A stretch of DNA of 9,131 bases from CAZUZD01 sp964624465 (GCA_964624465.1 CAZUZD010000256.1:1-9131), one strand, 5' to 3'. Positions 1 through 8,364 are shown, counted from the first letter of the stretch. Program-made: numbers and translations. The notes: a model not told the origin generated them from the letters alone.

Positions 1-758
1 CCCCGGCGGCGAAGCCGGCACCGGCAACGGCTCCGGCCCCGGCCCGCGTGCCCGGCGATCGCACGGTCACCCGCCAGCGGATGAGCGGCATCCGGCAGAA
101 GATCGCCACCCGACTGGTCGAGGCCCAGCACACAGCCGCGATCCTGACCACCTTCAACGAGGTGGACATGTCGCGGGTGATGGACCTGCGGGCCAGGTAC
201 AAGGACGCGTACAGCAAGAAGTTCGGGATGAACCTCGGGTTCATGTCGTTCTTCGTCAAGGCCTCCATCGAGGCGCTCAAGGCCTTCCCGGCCGTCAACG
301 GTCGCATCGAGGGCACCGACCTGGTGCTGCCGAACTACTACGACATCGGCGTGGCCGTCAGCACCGAGCGCGGCCTGATGGTCCCGATCCTCCGCGACGC
401 CGATCAGCTGAACTTCGCCGGCATCGAGAAGGGGATCGCCGACTACGCCAAGAAGGCCCGCGACGGTACGATCGCCGTCTCCGACCTCCAGGGCGGCACC
501 TTCACGATCACCAACGGTGGCGTGTTTGGCTCGCTGCTCTCGACGCCGATCCTGAACGCGCCCCAGAGCGCGATCCTCGGCATGCACTCGATCCAGAAGC
601 GCCCGGTCGCCATCGACGACCAGGTCGTGATCCGGCCCATGATGTACCTGGCTCTCTCCTACGACCACCGCATGGTCGACGGCCGCGAGGCGGTCAGCTT
701 CCTGGTGCGGATCAAGGAGTGCATCGAGAACCCCGAGCGGATGCTCCTCGACATCTGA
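1..758 (+). CDS. sucB: 2-oxoglutarate dehydrogenase E2 (dihydrolipoyllysine succinyltransferase), 5' truncated
   Basis: This is the core E2 of the 2-oxoglutarate dehydrogenase complex. It moves the succinyl group from the lipoyl arm to CoA in the cytoplasmic TCA cycle. The reading frame is open from base 3, so the gene starts outside the window; the GTG at 48 lies in the linker and is not the start. The first 15 or so visible residues are an Ala/Pro-rich interdomain linker. The rest is the complete acyltransferase domain, ending in the catalytic DHRMVDG motif (His codon 666-668, Asp codon 678-680) and the usual terminal ENPERMLLDI. The segment GGVFGSLLSTPILN followed by PQSAILGMH is typical of succinyl rather than acetyl transferases. 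The lipoyl and E1/E3-binding domains, and presumably sucA, lie to the left. The lpd gene follows on the same strand after 153 bp, so the two are probably cotranscribed. Confidence 0.95.
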   Translation, partial: PAAKPAPATAPAPARVPGDRTVTRQRMSGIRQKIATRLVEAQHTAAILTTFNEVDMSRVMDLRARYKDAYSKKFGMNLGFMSFFVKASIEALKAFPAVNGRIEGTDLVLPNYYDIGVAVSTERGLMVPILRDADQLNFAGIEKGIADYAKKARDGTIAVSDLQGGTFTITNGGVFGSLLSTPILNAPQSAILGMHSIQKRPVAIDDQVVIRPMMYLALSYDHRMVDGREAVSFLVRIKECIENPERMLLDI

Positions 759-811
759 TGTCTGATTCCTGGCCGGTCCAAGCCGTGCCCCGACTGACCG
801 GGCCGGGGGCG

Positions 812-829
812 GATCCCTCACACGGGATC
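812..829 (+). other. Small stem-loop in the sucB-lpd gap
   Basis: A 6-bp perfect inverted repeat (GATCCC, 6-nt loop, GGGATC) sits in the 153-bp gap between sucB and lpd. It has no T-run after it, so it is not a convincing terminator. It could be an RNA processing or stabilising hairpin in a sucB-lpd transcript, or chance in GC-rich DNA. The rest of the gap shows no gene and no clear promoter. Confidence 0.25.
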
Positions 830-899
830 ATCCTCCGGCCCGCTCTCGTGGGCGACCGCCCTCGCGGTGAACCCGGCCACTCCCCTCTTCCCGCTACGC

Positions 900-905
900 A
901 AGGAG
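900..905 (+). promoter_or_regulatory. Ribosome binding site that fixes the lpd start
   Basis: AAGGAG lies 6 nt before the GTG at 912. This placement favours GTG 912 over the in-frame GTG at 867. The 867 start would add 15 residues ahead of the usual N-terminus of the family. Confidence 0.8.
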
Positions 906-911
906 CCGACG

Positions 912-2318
<1,407 letters not shown>

Positions 2319-2360
2319 GCTCGGCGGCGTTGGTCTGGTCTGATTCCGGTGGATGACGAA

Positions 2361-2392
2361 CGAGCCCCGTCGCGATTGTGCGACGGGGCTCG
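2361..2392. terminator. Perfect 13-bp stem-loop between convergent genes
   Basis: CGAGCCCCGTCGC at 2361-2373 and its exact reverse complement at 2380-2392 enclose a 6-nt loop. It lies 42 bp after the lpd stop and 49 bp after the stop of the leftward cytochrome gene. The symmetrical position between two gene ends makes a bidirectional terminator the natural reading. Neither side has a clean T-run, so it may work as a GC-rich stem or with Rho. Confidence 0.75.
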
Positions 2393-2441
2393 CTGCGTTC
2401 GCTCTGGGTGTGGATTCACCCCGGATGACCGGCTCAGCGAC

Positions 2442-2873
2442 TCACTTCGGAACCATGCGGACGAATTTGTGGCAGGCCACGCAGTTCTTGGCCAGCTCGG
2501 TGTAGGCGGTCGTCGCGGCGTCGAGGTTCTTGTCCTTGCCGGCCCGCGCGATGTCGTCGGTGATCTTCTGAAACTGGGTCGTGAGCGGGATGTACTGCTC
2601 GACGTTCGGGATCGTGGGCACCTCCCACTCGGAGGCGAGGCTCAGCCGCTTCAGGGCTCGGGCACTGCGCTCCATCTTGGGGTAATCCTCGACCGTCAGC
2701 GCCTCGAGCAGGTTCTGGGCGAAGACCAGCTTCTGCCGCATGAAGGCCGTCCGACTGCCATGGACGGGCTCGTCCTGGCTCCGGACGGGCCGGGGACTGA
2801 TTGCCACGGCCGTCAGCGCCAGGAGGCCCAGGCTCAGGGCCACGACCGCTCGTTGCCAACTCGGACGACGCAT
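2442..2873 (-). CDS. Exported c-type cytochrome, class II-like (haem motif at the C-terminus)
   Basis: The protein has 143 residues. Residues 1-8 are basic (MRRPSWQR) and 9-25 form a hydrophobic stretch, giving a Sec-type signal or anchor followed by Pro/Arg and the start of the mature chain near 33. The remainder looks all-helical, with repeated Leu/Ala heptads, and ends in NCVACHKFVRMVPK. This is a CxxCH covalent haem site (Cys131, Cys134, His135) only eight residues from the end. A C-terminal CxxCH on a small helical bundle is the layout of the cytochrome c'/c556 class, so a periplasmic electron carrier or small-ligand binder is likely; the sixth haem ligand cannot be assigned by eye. I chose ATG 2873 because a GAGG ribosome site lies 6 nt upstream and the signal sequence begins there. 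A longer open frame back to 3050 adds Arg-rich sequence with no such signal. No functional link to the flanking E3 genes is visible. Confidence 0.88.
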   Translation of the reverse strand: MRRPSWQRAVVALSLGLLALTAVAISPRPVRSQDEPVHGSRTAFMRQKLVFAQNLLEALTVEDYPKMERSARALKRLSLASEWEVPTIPNVEQYIPLTTQFQKITDDIARAGKDKNLDAATTAYTELAKNCVACHKFVRMVPK

Positions 2874-2879
2874 GCTCCA

Positions 2880-2883
2880 CCTC
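2880..2883 (-). promoter_or_regulatory. Ribosome binding site for the cytochrome gene
   Basis: Read on the - strand, GAGG stands 6 nt before ATG 2873, within GAGGTGGAGC. It supports the internal ATG, in front of the signal peptide, as the real start. Confidence 0.6.
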
Positions 2884-2988
2884 GATTCCGGTCGGGGACG
2901 GTCTCCCGCGTTCCGTCGCGCCTGGCTGAGCCCGGCTCCTCCGGGTTGGGCTGCGATGCGGAACGCTCGACGAGTCCGTCTCCATCGC

Positions 2989-3017
2989 ATCGTAAACCGA
3001 TCGATGCCGTCGGGCAA
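2989..3017 (-). promoter_or_regulatory. Candidate sigma-70-type promoter for the cytochrome gene
   Basis: On the - strand, TTGCCC (3017-3012) and TACGAT (2994-2989) are separated by exactly 17 bp. Each hexamer matches 4 of 6 consensus bases. This would give a leader of about 110 nt before ATG 2873. The site lies downstream of the terminator-like hairpin of the pdh unit, so the cytochrome gene is probably its own transcription unit. The call rests on pattern only. Confidence 0.4.
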
Positions 3018-3062
3018 TCGACGCGTGCCACACCCCGGATTCCCTGTCATCGGGCCTGCCCC

Positions 3063-3109
3063 AAAATGCGATCCGCCCGGCGAAACCTCGGAGGGGTCGC
3101 GCCGGGCGG
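3063..3109 (-). terminator. Probable terminator of the pdh-lpd unit
   Basis: Two 10-nt arms at 3073-3082 and 3100-3109 are perfect reverse complements (CCGCCCGGCG type) with a 17-nt loop. Read on the - strand, the hairpin begins about 30 nt after the stop codon of the pdh-linked lpd and is followed within a few bases by TTTT in ATCGCATTTTGG. Position, stem and T-run all fit an intrinsic terminator at the end of the leftward pdh cluster. Confidence 0.6.
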
Positions 3110-3138
3110 CGGGGGACGGACGGCGGATCGGAGGCGGC

Positions 3139-4524
3139 TCAGAGGTGGACGGAGACGCCCAGGCCCTGGCCGGCGGCCTCCATGATCGCCTCCGAGTAGG
3201 TCGGGTGCGGGTGCATGGTGCTGAGGATCTCCTCCTCGGTGGCCTCGAGCTTCTTGGCCAGCACCAACTCGGCGATCATCTCGGTGGCCTGAGAGCCGAT
3301 GATGTGCGCGCCCAGCAACTCGCCGTGCTTCTCGTCGAACACGAGCTTCACGAAGCCCTCGGACTCGTCGCTGGCCAGGGCGCGGCCCAGGGCCATGAAG
3401 GGGAACCGACCGATGCGGACCTTGTGGCCCTTCTCGCGGGCGGCCTTCTCGGTCAGGCCCACGCTGCCCACGCCCGGGTCGGTGTAGGTGCAACCGGGGA
3501 TGTTCGAGTAGTCGACGGTGTGCTTGGCGTGGCCGGTGATCCACTCGATGCAGGTGATCGCCTCGTGGTGCGCCACGTGGGCCAGCCAGGGCGGGCCGAT
3601 CACGTCGCCGACGGCGTAGATGCTCGGCACGTTGGTCGCGAAGCCCTTCGTCGGGTCGGCCTTGATGTGGCCGCGATCGATGGTGACGCCGAGCTTGGGG
3701 TCGAGGACCTCCTCGATGTTGCCGGTCACGCCGATCGCCACGAGCATCACGTCGGCCTCAAGCGTGCGCGGGCCCTTGGACGTCTCGATCGTGACCTTCA
3801 CGCCCTTGGCGGTGGTCTCAACCTTCGTCGTCTTGGACTTGGTCAGGATCTCCATCCCGCGCTTGGCGAGGCTCTTCTCGAGTGCGGCCGAGATCTCTTC
3901 GTCCTCGCCCGGGACGATCCGGTCGAGCATCTCGACGAGCGTGACCTTGGTGCCGATGGCATTGTAGAAGTAGCCGAATTCCAGGCCGATCGGGCCGCCG
4001 CCGACGATGATCATGCTCGCCGGCTGCTTCTCCAGGCTCATCGCCTCCTTGTAGGTGATGACCGTCTTGCCGTTGAAGTCCGCACCCGGCATCGGACGAG
4101 GGCGGGCCCCGGTGGCGACCATGATGTGATCGGCGGAGATCTTCTTGTCACCGACCTGCACCGTGTTGGGCGCGATCACCCTCGCGGTGGCGACCTGGTG
4201 CTGGACCTTGTACTTCTTGAACAGCCCCTCGATCCCCTTGTTGAGCCGGCCGGCGACGTCGCGGCTGCGGCGGATCATCTGGACGAAATCCCACTTCGCC
4301 TCGCCGCTGTAGCCGAACGCCTGGCCGTGGTTCTTGATCATGTCGACCAGGTGGGCGTTGGCCAGCAGCGCCTTGGTCGGGATGCAGCCCCAGTTCAGGC
4401 AGATGCCGCCGAGCTTGTCCCGCTCGACGCACAGGACGCTCTTGCCGAGCTGACCGGCCCGGATGGCGGCCGCGTAGCCGGCCGGGCCGCCACCGATGAC
4501 GATGATGTCGAAGTCGCGCGCCAT
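3139..4524 (-). CDS. lpd: Dihydrolipoyl dehydrogenase (E3), pyruvate dehydrogenase-linked copy
   Basis: This is the E3 of the pyruvate dehydrogenase complex by position, the last of pdhA-pdhB-pdhC-lpd. It oxidises the dihydrolipoyl arm and reduces NAD+. It has 461 residues. Motifs: FAD-binding GGGPAG at 11-16; redox disulfide in GGICLNWGCIPTK with Cys42 and Cys47; NAD-binding GGGPIGLEFG from about 175; a second FAD motif in YAVGDVIGPPWLAHVAHHE; and HPHPTYSE near the end (His440, Glu445). Nothing essential is missing. It differs from the sucB-linked E3 at many motif positions (NWGC versus NVGC, PTYSE versus PTLSE), so the two are old paralogues or came from different sources, not a recent duplication. 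ATG 4524 has no clear ribosome site just upstream; a hairpin with a T-run lies 17-60 nt before it. Confidence 0.97.
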   Translation of the reverse strand: MARDFDIIVIGGGPAGYAAAIRAGQLGKSVLCVERDKLGGICLNWGCIPTKALLANAHLVDMIKNHGQAFGYSGEAKWDFVQMIRRSRDVAGRLNKGIEGLFKKYKVQHQVATARVIAPNTVQVGDKKISADHIMVATGARPRPMPGADFNGKTVITYKEAMSLEKQPASMIIVGGGPIGLEFGYFYNAIGTKVTLVEMLDRIVPGEDEEISAALEKSLAKRGMEILTKSKTTKVETTAKGVKVTIETSKGPRTLEADVMLVAIGVTGNIEEVLDPKLGVTIDRGHIKADPTKGFATNVPSIYAVGDVIGPPWLAHVAHHEAITCIEWITGHAKHTVDYSNIPGCTYTDPGVGSVGLTEKAAREKGHKVRIGRFPFMALGRALASDESEGFVKLVFDEKHGELLGAHIIGSQATEMIAELVLAKKLEATEEEILSTMHPHPTYSEAIMEAAGQGLGVSVHL

Positions 4525-4541
4525 GTTTGCCGTGTTCTGGG

Positions 4542-4584
4542 AAAAAGGAGTGGCTCGACCCGCAAGAGTTGCGGAGGCGAGCCA
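4542..4584 (-). terminator. Hairpin plus T-run between pdhC and lpd (possible attenuator)
   Basis: TGGCTCG (4551-4557) pairs with CGAGCCA (4578-4584). Inside, CGCAA (4561-4565) pairs with TTGCG (4569-4573) around a 3-nt loop, giving a two-part stem with a small internal loop. On the - strand this is followed by CTCC and five Ts (4546-4542). It therefore resembles an intrinsic terminator placed inside the cluster, 87 nt after the pdhC stop and just before lpd. It may end part of the transcripts and lower E3 expression relative to E1/E2, or act as a processing site. Confidence 0.5.
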
Positions 4585-4671
4585 GAAAGGAGTCCGGAAA
4601 CCACGTGAGTCTGGCCGCCGTCCGACGGAGCCACCGCCGCGCCGATCGGGGCACGGCGGCAGAAGGTCGGA

Positions 4672-5940
4672 TCAGAGCAGCATCGAGGCCGGCTCTTCGA
4701 GCAGGCCCTTGAGGGTGCGGAGGAAGTCGGCCGCGGTGGCACCATCGACCACGCGGTGATCGGCCGTCAGGGTCACGCTCATCACCGTGCCGATGACGAG
4801 CTTGTCCCCCTCGACGACCGGGCGCTTCTCGCCGGCGCCGACGGCGAGGATCGCGACCTCGGGCAGGTTGATGATGGCGTCGAACTGCTTGACGCTGTAC
4901 ATGCCCAGGTTGCTGATCGTGAAGGTGCCGCCCATCATCTGGTTCGGCTTGAGCGTGCCGGCGCGGGTGGCCTGGGCCAGCCCCTCGGTGCCCTGACGGA
5001 TCTCCTTGAGGCCGAGCCCGTCGGCCTTGTGGAGCACGGGGACCATCAGGCCGCCGTCCATCGCCACGGCGATGCCGATGTTGACGTCGGGGTGGATCAC
5101 CACGGCCTCGGGCTCCCAGCTGCTGTTGAGCAGGGGGTGCCGACGGACGGCCACGGCGACGGCCTTGGTGATGAAGTCGCCGACGGAGAGCTTGATCTTC
5201 TCGGCGGCGAGCCGGGCGTTCAGCGACTCGCGGATCTCCATCAGGCGGTCGAGGCGGATGTCGACCGTGACGTGGATCTCGGGGGCGGCCTGCTTCGACT
5301 CGATCATCCGCTTGGCGATCGTCTTCCGCATCGGCGTGTGCGGGATCCGGCCGGCCTGCGGGATCGGGGCGGCCGGACGGGCAACGGCCGGAGCGGCGGC
5401 GGTCGCGTGGCCACCGGCGGGTTTCTTCGCCAGGAAGGCCTCGACGTCGTCACGCACGATGCGACCGGCGGGGCCGCTCCCGGCGACCTGGCCGAGCTCG
5501 ACGCCGGCCTCGGCGGCGACCTTGCGGGCCAGCGGGGTCGACTTGACGCGACCACCGGCGGCGACCGGCTCGGCGGCGGCGGGGGCCGCGGCGCCCTGAC
5601 CGTTGGGGCTCGACGCGGCCGGGGCCGCGGCGGCAGCCGGCTTGGCGGCGGCCGGGGCGGCGCCCGAGGCATACTGGGCGGCGACGGCCTTGGCGTCTTC
5701 ACCCTTGCCGGCCAGGACCACGACCAGACCGCCGAGGTTGATGTCGTCCCCCTCCTGGGCCGCCTGGAAGGCGACGACGCCGTCGTCGAACGACTCCATG
5801 TCCATGACGGCCTTGTCGGTCTGGATCTCGGCGAGGATGTCCCCCTCCTTGACCGTGTCGCCGACCTTGACGCGCCACTTCACGAGCTGGCCGCTCTCCA
5901 TCGTCGGGCTGAGCTTGGCCAGGTTCACTTCGATCGGCAC
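4672..5940 (-). CDS. pdhC: Pyruvate dehydrogenase E2 (dihydrolipoyllysine acetyltransferase)
   Basis: This core subunit transfers the acetyl group made by E1 to CoA. It has 422 residues from GTG 5940. Domain order: one lipoyl domain (about 1-78) with the lipoylated Lys43 in QTDKAVMDMES; a flexible Ala/Pro linker (about 90-130); the E1/E3-binding domain (about 133-170, STPLARKVAAEAGVELGQV then GSGPAGRI); a second linker; and the acyltransferase domain (about 195-422) with DHRVVDG (His395, Asp399) and terminal EEPASMLL. LSPTMESG at the N-terminus and the single lipoyl domain match the alphaproteobacterial/mitochondrial style of E2. The frame stays open upstream to 6105, but those 55 residues are Arg/Pro-rich and precede the lipoyl domain without similarity, so I reject them. 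A GGAG 8 nt before GTG 5940 supports this start. Confidence 0.96.
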   Translation of the reverse strand: MPIEVNLAKLSPTMESGQLVKWRVKVGDTVKEGDILAEIQTDKAVMDMESFDDGVVAFQAAQEGDDINLGGLVVVLAGKGEDAKAVAAQYASGAAPAAAKPAAAAAPAASSPNGQGAAAPAAAEPVAAGGRVKSTPLARKVAAEAGVELGQVAGSGPAGRIVRDDVEAFLAKKPAGGHATAAAPAVARPAAPIPQAGRIPHTPMRKTIAKRMIESKQAAPEIHVTVDIRLDRLMEIRESLNARLAAEKIKLSVGDFITKAVAVAVRRHPLLNSSWEPEAVVIHPDVNIGIAVAMDGGLMVPVLHKADGLGLKEIRQGTEGLAQATRAGTLKPNQMMGGTFTISNLGMYSVKQFDAIINLPEVAILAVGAGEKRPVVEGDKLVIGTVMSVTLTADHRVVDGATAADFLRTLKGLLEEPASMLL

Positions 5941-6150
5941 GGCAATGGCTCCGCGGGCGGGGGCTCGGTCGGTCCAGGGGCGTGGCTCGGGCGGAGCCAG
6001 CGGGTCTGGACGCGGCGGCCGGAAGGTTCGGGATGGGTGAGAAGCGGACCGGACGCCACGAGATCGGGCCGGTCCAGGGTACCGGGCGCCGGGACCGACC
6101 CCCATCGGGCCGGCCCGGCTCAGACCCGTGCTGACGCTGCCGGCGGCCGG
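5941..6150 (-). other. GC-rich pdhB-pdhC spacer with inverted repeats
   Basis: This 210-bp gap is long for an operon whose pdhA-pdhB gap is only 21 bp. It contains a 6-bp stem with a 5-nt loop (TGGCTC 5983-5988, GAGCCA 5994-5999), a CGGTCC/GGACCG pair (6070-6075, 6092-6097) and a 12-bp perfect palindrome, CGGGCCGGCCCG (6106-6117). I see no small gene and no convincing promoter hexamers. It may hold RNA hairpins that stabilise or separate the pdhAB and pdhC-lpd messages. Confidence 0.4.
5949..5952 (-). promoter_or_regulatory. Ribosome binding site that fixes the pdhC start
   Basis: GGAG on the - strand ends 8 nt before GTG 5940. The lipoyl domain begins immediately after this start, so the site decides against the longer open frame that reaches 6105. 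Confidence 0.65.
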
Positions 6151-7137
6151 TCAGGCGCGACGGTACAGCACGTCGTTGACGGCCGCCTCGATCCGCTCGA
6201 CGCTCGGGAGCATCGAGAGCTCCATCTTGCGGTTGTAGGGCACCGGGGCGTCCTTGGCCGTCACGCGGAGGATCGGTGCGTCGAGCTCGTCGAAGACGGA
6301 CCGGTAGATCCGGTCGGCGATGCTGGCGCCGATGCCGCAGTTGGGCCAGTTCTCCTCGACGATCACGACCCGGTGGGTCTTGACCGCGGAGGTGAGCAAG
6401 GTGTCGAGGTCGAGCGGCCGGATGGTCCGGATGTCGATGACCTCGGCGTTGATGCCCTGCTCGGAGAGCTTCTCGGCGGCCTTGAGGGTGGTCACCAGCG
6501 AGCGCGAGTAGGTGATCAGGCTCACGTCGGTGCCGGGGCGGCGGACGACTGCCTTGCCAATCGGCTCGAGGTACTCGGGATCCTCCGGGACCTCGCCACG
6601 CTCGCCGAGCAGGTTCTCGTGCTCGATGAAGATCACCGGGTCCTCGGAGCGGATGGCGCTCTTGAGGAGGCCCTTGGCGTCGGCCGGGGTGGCGGGCATC
6701 ACGACCGTGAGGCCGGGGATGTGCGCGTAGAGCGCCTCGGGGCGGTGTGAGTGGGTGGCGCCCAGGCAGCCGGCCATGCCCGAGTTGCCCCGGAAGACGA
6801 TCGGCACGCTGAACTGGCCACCGCTCATGTACCGCATGTTGGCGGCGTTGTTGACGAGCTGGTCGAAGGCGACCAGGCTGAAGCTGAAGGTCATGAACTC
6901 GACGATCGGCCGGAGGCCGACCATCGCGGCACCGATCCCGATACCAGCGAAGCCTTCCTCGGCGATCGGCGTGTCGATGATCCGGCGAGGCCCAAACCGC
7001 TCGAGCATGCCCTGGCTGACCTTGTAGGCGCCCTGGTACTCGGCAACTTCCTCACCCATCAGGAAGACGCGGTCGTCGCGCTCCATTTCCTCGCACATGG
7101 CGAGGTTCAGCGCGTCGCGGTACTGCATCACGGGCAT
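6151..7137 (-). CDS. pdhB: Pyruvate dehydrogenase E1 component, beta subunit
   Basis: With PdhA this forms the alpha2beta2 thiamine-diphosphate E1 that decarboxylates pyruvate and acetylates the lipoyl arm of PdhC. It has 328 residues, the usual length. Residues 1-180 form the pyrimidine-binding transketolase-like domain. The motif DTPIAEEGFAGIGIGAA places the cofactor-activating glutamate at Glu60, and FRGNSGMAGCLGATHSH places an active-site histidine at about 129. The C-terminal transketolase domain follows (VSLITYSRSLVTTLKAAEKL, then VIDIRTIRPLD), with EENWPNCGIGASIADRI as a family signature. ATG 7137 is 21 nt after the pdhA stop. The ribosome site is weak (GAG at about 8 nt, GGAG at 14 nt), so coupling to pdhA translation is likely. 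A branched-chain E1 beta is less likely given the pdhA and E2 neighbours. Confidence 0.96.
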   Translation of the reverse strand: MPVMQYRDALNLAMCEEMERDDRVFLMGEEVAEYQGAYKVSQGMLERFGPRRIIDTPIAEEGFAGIGIGAAMVGLRPIVEFMTFSFSLVAFDQLVNNAANMRYMSGGQFSVPIVFRGNSGMAGCLGATHSHRPEALYAHIPGLTVVMPATPADAKGLLKSAIRSEDPVIFIEHENLLGERGEVPEDPEYLEPIGKAVVRRPGTDVSLITYSRSLVTTLKAAEKLSEQGINAEVIDIRTIRPLDLDTLLTSAVKTHRVVIVEENWPNCGIGASIADRIYRSVFDELDAPILRVTAKDAPVPYNRKMELSMLPSVERIEAAVNDVLYRRA

Positions 7138-7158
7138 GGCTTTGGCTCGCTCTCCGGA

Positions 7159-8169
7159 TCATTCCTGGGGAATATGCGGCGCGACGGTAATGTCGTCGTA
7201 GACCTCGGCGAGGTCGGGTTCGTCGCTGTTCTGGGCGAACTCGATCGCCTCATCAATCTCGACCTTGATCTTCTCGTGCATCTCTTCGAGGGCGGCCGCG
7301 TCGATCCAGCCGCGCTCCTTCAGGAGCGACTCGAACAGCACGATCGGATCCCGCTCCTTGGCCTTCTCGGCCTCTTCCTTGGAGCGGTACTTCATGGGGT
7401 CGCTCATCGAGTGGCCGCGGAACCGGTAGGTCTTGGCCTCGATGAAGGTCGGGCCCTCGCCGGCGCGGGCGCGGTTGGCGGCCTCGCGGGTCACGCGGGC
7501 CATCTCCTCGATGTCGTTGCCGTCGACCAGGATGCCGGGCATGCCGTAGGCGACGCCGCCGCGGATGGTCAGGTCGGTGGTCCAGGAGTGCCGGTGCAGG
7601 TGCGTGCCCATCGACATCATGTTGTTTTCCACAACATAGATGGCGGGCAGCTTCCAGAGCGAGGCCATGTTCAGCGCCTCGTGCAGCGAGCCCTGATCGA
7701 TGGCGCCGTCACCGAAGTAGCAGATGCAGACGCGGTCTTCGTTGCGGTACTTGCTGGCGAACGCGATGCCGGTGGCGACGGGGATATGGCTGCCGACGAT
7801 GGCATGGCCGCCCATGAAGCCAATCTCGGCCTCGAAGAAGTGCATCGAGCCGCCCTTGCCCTTGGAGCAGCCGGTGCGCTTGCCGAGCATCTCGGCCATG
7901 CCCAACTCGGGCTTCATGCCGCGGGCGATCGCGTGGCCGTGGTCGCGGTACGCGGTGATGACGTAGTCGTCCTCGCGCAGCACGCCGATGGAGCCGACGG
8001 CGACCGACTCCTGGCCGCTGTACAGGTGGCAGAAGCCGCCGATGTGGCCCTGCTGGTACAGCATGGCCGACCGCTCCTCGAACCGGCGGATCAGCAGCAT
8101 CTGGCGGAGCCAGCCGATGGCCTGGTTGCGGGATACGATCGGCTTGGCCTGGGTCTCAGCGTGCGCCAT
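7159..8169 (-). CDS. pdhA: Pyruvate dehydrogenase E1 component, alpha subunit
   Basis: This is the thiamine-diphosphate-binding alpha subunit of pyruvate dehydrogenase and partner of PdhB. It has 336 residues from ATG 8169. Key features: MLLIRRFEER near 24-33; HLYSGQESVAVG at 48-59; YRDHGHAIARG at 74-84; GCSKGKGGSMHFF at 100-112; the cofactor motif beginning GDG at 153-155 and ending NN at 182-183; and the RGHSMSDP loop at 251-258, which corresponds to the regulatory phosphorylation loop of mitochondrial E1 alpha. Whether it is modified here cannot be told. GAGGAG sits 9 nt before ATG 8169 and sets the start; the frame is open 375 bp further, but that sequence is low-complexity Pro/Arg/Gly. 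It is the first gene of the pdhA-pdhB-pdhC-lpd cluster. Confidence 0.97.
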   Translation of the reverse strand: MAHAETQAKPIVSRNQAIGWLRQMLLIRRFEERSAMLYQQGHIGGFCHLYSGQESVAVGSIGVLREDDYVITAYRDHGHAIARGMKPELGMAEMLGKRTGCSKGKGGSMHFFEAEIGFMGGHAIVGSHIPVATGIAFASKYRNEDRVCICYFGDGAIDQGSLHEALNMASLWKLPAIYVVENNMMSMGTHLHRHSWTTDLTIRGGVAYGMPGILVDGNDIEEMARVTREAANRARAGEGPTFIEAKTYRFRGHSMSDPMKYRSKEEAEKAKERDPIVLFESLLKERGWIDAAALEEMHEKIKVEIDEAIEFAQNSDEPDLAEVYDDITVAPHIPQE

Positions 8170-8178
8170 GAAATCCGA

Positions 8179-8184
8179 CTCCTC
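8179..8184 (-). promoter_or_regulatory. Ribosome binding site that fixes the pdhA start
   Basis: GAGGAG on the - strand lies 9 nt before ATG 8169. It rules out the long in-frame upstream extension as the translated start. Confidence 0.8.
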
Positions 8185-8336
8185 AACTTTCCCGTACTGG
8201 CGGGGGCGGATCACGCTCGGGGGCCCAGGAAGCACGGGGCCCGGGGGACGAACCTGCGGGAGGGCAATCCCCCGACCGGTCGGCTCCGCAGCAGGTCCCG
8301 GGGGCCCCGGATGGGGGCGTCCGCGGCGATACTTCT

Positions 8337-8364
8337 CGAAGAGACGAATGATCTTAACGAAGAG
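8337..8364. repeat. Direct repeat CGAAGAG at 21-bp spacing upstream of pdhA
   Basis: CGAAGAG occurs at 8337-8343 and 8358-8364 on the + strand, exactly 21 bp apart start to start, which is two helical turns. The copies sit in the only AT-richer patch of the acnA-pdhA gap, with TAAGAT (- strand, 8356-8351) between them. This would suit an operator for a dimeric regulator, but two 7-mers can also arise by chance. Confidence 0.3.

Noticed and set aside
867..911. Upstream GTG 867 as the start of lpd
   Set aside because: It would add 15 residues before the conserved N-terminus, while GTG 912 has AAGGAG at ideal distance.
2874..3050. Longer N-terminus for the cytochrome (start at 3050)
   Set aside because: The extension is Arg-rich, overlaps the best promoter candidate, and would bury the export signal 59 residues inside the protein.
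3139..4524. The pdh-linked E3 read as a mercuric or glutathione reductase
   Set aside because: The redox motif CLNWGC, the HPHPTYSE ending and the position after pdhC all indicate dihydrolipoyl dehydrogenase; no extra metal-binding domain is present.
2740..4608. Long + strand open frame (622 codons) antisense to the pdh-linked lpd
   Set aside because: It covers the E3 gene, the cytochrome signal region and the gaps, and its product has no recognisable domain.
4756..6750. Long + strand open frame (664 codons) antisense to pdhC and pdhB
   Set aside because: It runs across two well-supported genes and the gap between them. The translation is a low-complexity Gly/Asp/Arg/Val mix with no domain. 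High-GC codon bias on the opposite strand produces such frames.
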